Assembly: GCA_028690885.1 (NCBI GenBank)
Contig: JAQVAJ010000059.1
Span: 1-7,620, forward strand
Direction of reading: 5' to 3'
DNA: 7,620 nt
Source: Clostridia bacterium
GTDB taxonomy: Bacteria; Bacillota; Clostridia; DUPQ01
Shown here one piece after another: positions 4,865 to 7,620 of this stretch. Positions within the stretch are counted from its first letter, which is position 1, and every line of letters begins with the position of its first letter. The notes beneath the pieces were generated by a model that was given only the letters and a program-made list of their open reading frames with translations, was not told the DNA's origin and did no database searches. The position numbers and the translations under genes are program-made.

Positions 4865-7620
4865 TTGACAAATACTGATTTTTTTGCAGCAATAGCTGAT
4901 ACTAAAATAAAACTCAGAAAAGAATTGATGGAAAGCAAACAGCCTGTTAAGGCTCCGAATATTTTTTTCAAGCAAACTGAAAATAGGAAAAATAATAATA
5001 AATTAATTTTCATGAATCCGGATGAAGAATACGAAGAATCATTAAAACAGTATTCTAAAGATATTGAAAATCTTAAAAATCATTTCAAGAAATTCCTTAC
5101 TAGGAAAAATGAACCATCTAAAGAAAGAAGAAAGAAATATCTTATTGATTTTGATTTCAGATATGAGAATGCTGAAGATTTACAGAATTTTAAAAGAATT
5201 CTTGAAGGAAAAGGTGACTGGGAAAAAATTAAAATTCCACATTATCATGGTCCTACAGGAAAATGGGTTTCCTACTATAGGACTATTTTTGATTATGATA
5301 AAAAGGACAACTCTGCTTTTTTAGTATTTAAAGGTTCTGATTATATAACAGATGTTTATTTAAATGGAAGACATGTGTTGAATCACGAAGGATTCTTCTA
5401 TTCATTTGAACAAGATATAACTCAGTATCTTCTTGAAAAAGATAATGTTCTTGTTGTAAAAGTTGAAAATGATATTACTACTCTTGGAGAGAATAGAAAG
5501 TATGGGAAAAAAATATATGCAGCAACTGGTATTGGATGGGATGATCCTTTAGATGGCTGGCATCACTGTCCTCCGGGAGGTGGCATATTTGACAAAGTAT
5601 ATATTGAACAGCGTGAAGTTATTCATACAGTAGATGCATGCGTCTTTCCTGATATAGATAATAATTTTGCAAAAGTAAAGATAATTGTAAAAAGTCTGTC
5701 ATTTGAAAATACAAAGGCGGATGTTGTACTTAGTATTGAACCTTTTAATTTTGATGATTCATTAAAATTAACACAATCTCATGAAATAATTCTTAATAAT
5801 GGTGAAAATCATTACTCATACGATATTGCTATTGATAACCCGAGAATCTGGACAAATGACACACCTTACTTATATACTTTGAAGATAAAAATTGATAAGA
5901 AAGATGAGTATGAACTAAATTTCGGTATGAGAAAATTTCATATGGATACAGTTACAAAACCATATGGAACTCTCTATTTAAATAATTCAGAAATAATACT
6001 TAGAGGCGCTAATGAAATGGGGCATCTTCAACTTTGTGTCATGAATGAGGATTATGATCAGTTAATCGAAGATATACTTATTGCAAAGTACTGTAATATG
6101 AATTATTACAGGATTACACAAAGGCCTGTACAACGTGAGATATATGAGTACTGTGATATGTTAGGTATGATGGTTCAGGTTGATTTTCCTCTGTTTGGAC
6201 AATTAATCAAAAGTCAGATATATGAAGCCTCGAGACAAATTGGTGAAATGGAGAGGCATATAAGAAGACATCCAAGTGTTATAATGGTCTCATACATTAA
6301 CGAACCTACCGATCAGTACAAAAGCCAGACTGCACATATAAATCTTGATCGTGAAGAGATGGAGAACTGGTTTGATATCTGTGACAGATATATAAGATAT
6401 GAAAATCCTCAACGCGTCATAAAAAGAGTAGAAGGGGATTATGATCCTCCGACATTTGAAGGTTTATCTGATTTTCACTGTTATAACATGTGGTATACAA
6501 ATCATGCTTTGCCTATAGGTGATTTATATAAAGGTTATCTGCCTGCAACAAGAAAAGACTGGAAGATGGGTTGTGGAGAATATGGCACAGAAGGGCTTGA
6601 TAATTTGTCATTGATGAAAAAATATTACCCAAAACAATGGCTTCCTGCTAATGATGATGATTTTTGGATACCGGATAAAATTATTAAAGCTCAGACAAAC
6701 TCAATGCATGGTGATTGGTTTTACGAGCAGGATAATATAAATGACTGGATTAAATTCAGTCAGAATCATCAATCTAAATCAGTAAACCTAATGACACTGG
6801 CTCTGAGAAGAAGAAGTGACTATATAGTTCAGACTGCTTTGCATCTTCTAATTGATGCTTATCCTTCTGGATGGATGAAAACTGTTGTGGGAGTTGACAG
6901 GGTACCAAAACCAGCTTATTTTGAATTTAAGAAAGCTTTAAAACCTTTAAAATTGAATTTTAGATCAGACAGATGGTCGTGTTATACAGAGGATTTTATT
7001 GATGTAGAAAGCTGGATTCTTAATGATACAAATAGTGAATATAAAGACATCGTAATAAAAGCAAACCTTTATGACAGTAAAGGTTATATACATAAGTCAT
7101 ACACATTAAATACAGAAATATCAGAATGCATATCAAAACCTGTTGGTCAGATAAGAATTGACACATCAGATATTGATATTAATTCCAGGGAAAAAATGGT
7201 ACTTAAAGGTGAACTTATTATAAATGGGGAAGTTACTGATACAGAAGTATTCATATTTAAACTATTTGAAAGGTTGAAAGATAGAATTTATGCATACCCC
7301 ATTGGTGATATAGCAACTGAAGTTGTAAATACAAGTGATGCATTTAACAATTCAGACATAGATTCATGTCAGATAGTTATCATATCTGATTTTTCTAAGT
7401 CTAAAGAATTAATTAGTGGAAGATTATTAGCAAACAAACCGGTTTTGTATATCCTAAATGAAGATAATCCACAAATTATCATTGAGAAAAGACAATATAC
7501 AATAAGTGATAAGAGAATGTGGAAAGCTACATATTCTCCTATAAACCAGCAATTGCTAACGCATTTTGAATGGGATGATATCTCCTTTTTATATGATTCT
7601 AAACTAGATAAAATTAATTT
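4865..7620 (+). CDS. Divergent glycoside hydrolase family 2 protein, C-terminus cut by window edge
   Basis: GH2 enzymes (beta-galactosidases, beta-glucuronidases, beta-mannosidases) hydrolyse glycosides with two Glu residues in a TIM barrel. The frame is open for 918 codons from TTG 4865 to the edge without a stop. In order: a charged extension, about 1-100; a galactose-binding-like jelly roll, about 110-250 (GDWEKIKIP, DVYLNGRHVLNHEGFFYSF, PPGGGIFDKVYI); an Ig-like domain, about 251-356, ending FGMRKF; a TIM barrel from about 361 with LRGANEMGH (R380), RRHPSVIMVSYINEPT (N479, E480 as acid/base) and GCGEYGTEG (E572 as probable nucleophile); LIDAYPSGW and KPAYFEFKKAL near 683; an Ig-like domain, about 695-800; and a possible Rossmann-like domain from 806. 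E480 and E572 lie 92 residues apart, as in beta-glucuronidase. There is no signal peptide, so it is probably cytoplasmic and acts on imported oligosaccharides. The GH2 substrate motifs around NRHE and SHYP are altered, so I assign no substrate. It starts 10 bases after the TPR gene. Confidence 0.9.
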   Translation, partial: MTNTDFFAAIADTKIKLRKELMESKQPVKAPNIFFKQTENRKNNNKLIFMNPDEEYEESLKQYSKDIENLKNHFKKFLTRKNEPSKERRKKYLIDFDFRYENAEDLQNFKRILEGKGDWEKIKIPHYHGPTGKWVSYYRTIFDYDKKDNSAFLVFKGSDYITDVYLNGRHVLNHEGFFYSFEQDITQYLLEKDNVLVVKVENDITTLGENRKYGKKIYAATGIGWDDPLDGWHHCPPGGGIFDKVYIEQREVIHTVDACVFPDIDNNFAKVKIIVKSLSFENTKADVVLSIEPFNFDDSLKLTQSHEIILNNGENHYSYDIAIDNPRIWTNDTPYLYTLKIKIDKKDEYELNFGMRKFHMDTVTKPYGTLYLNNSEIILRGANEMGHLQLCVMNEDYDQLIEDILIAKYCNMNYYRITQRPVQREIYEYCDMLGMMVQVDFPLFGQLIKSQIYEASRQIGEMERHIRRHPSVIMVSYINEPTDQYKSQTAHINLDREEMENWFDICDRYIRYENPQRVIKRVEGDYDPPTFEGLSDFHCYNMWYTNHALPIGDLYKGYLPATRKDWKMGCGEYGTEGLDNLSLMKKYYPKQWLPANDDDFWIPDKIIKAQTNSMHGDWFYEQDNINDWIKFSQNHQSKSVNLMTLALRRRSDYIVQTALHLLIDAYPSGWMKTVVGVDRVPKPAYFEFKKALKPLKLNFRSDRWSCYTEDFIDVESWILNDTNSEYKDIVIKANLYDSKGYIHKSYTLNTEISECISKPVGQIRIDTSDIDINSREKMVLKGELIINGEVTDTEVFIFKLFERLKDRIYAYPIGDIATEVVNTSDAFNNSDIDSCQIVIISDFSKSKELISGRLLANKPVLYILNEDNPQIIIEKRQYTISDKRMWKATYSPINQQLLTHFEWDDISFLYDSKLDKIN

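Noticed and set aside
4855..4885. T-run at 4879-4885 as an intrinsic terminator after the TPR gene
   Set aside because: There is no GC-rich inverted repeat before the T-run, only the short AATTAATT palindrome, and the Ts encode Phe-Phe at the GH2 N-terminus.
4865..4893. TTGACA at 4865-4870 as a promoter -35 box
   Set aside because: It matches the -35 consensus exactly, but 17 bases downstream the sequence is AGCAAT, a poor -10 box, and no better one occurs at acceptable spacing. The TTG is better explained as the GH2 start codon.
5064..5324. An 86-codon ATG-to-stop frame on the + strand
   Set aside because: It overlaps the GH2 reading frame in a different phase, its product has no recognisable motif, and the overlapping frame carries the jelly-roll signature. 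It is a shadow.

Overview
The window is an AT-rich stretch of bacterial chromosome with four genes, all on the + strand and packed end to end. SecA type, FolC sequence, A/T-ending codon choice and base composition all point to a low-GC Gram-positive anaerobe of the class Clostridia. A Lachnospiraceae-like species is my best guess; this is inference from sequence resemblance, not a search result.

Layout: (1) 1-2256, the C-terminal four fifths of secA, the preprotein translocase ATPase, cut by the left edge. (2) 2260-3543, complete folC, a folylpolyglutamate/dihydrofolate synthase. (3) 3544-4854, a complete single-pass membrane protein with a TPR-like N-terminal segment, a Lys-rich linker, one transmembrane helix, a coiled coil and a C-terminal TPR array. 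(4) 4865-7620, a large glycoside hydrolase family 2 (GH2) protein with a probable TTG start, cut by the right edge after 918 codons. The fourth gene is easy to miss because it has neither an ATG at its best start nor a stop codon inside the window. It nonetheless fills the last 36% of the window and has clear GH2 landmarks.

Gene spacings are 3, 0 and 10 bases, and each downstream gene has its ribosome-binding sequence inside, or overlapping, the end of the gene before it. This indicates a single co-transcribed and probably translationally coupled run. I see no promoter or terminator inside it, and no RNA genes, mobile elements or CRISPR array. No non-coding stretch exceeds 10 bases.

Functionally this looks like housekeeping (protein export, folate polyglutamylation) running into a less conserved membrane TPR protein and then an accessory carbohydrate-active enzyme. 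I see no direct biochemical link among the four; the grouping may be only transcriptional. The parts most worth a second look are the divergent GH2 protein, with its N-terminal extension and a possible Rossmann/amidotransferase-like C-terminal domain, and the membrane TPR protein. I did not find convincing evidence of a wholly new system.
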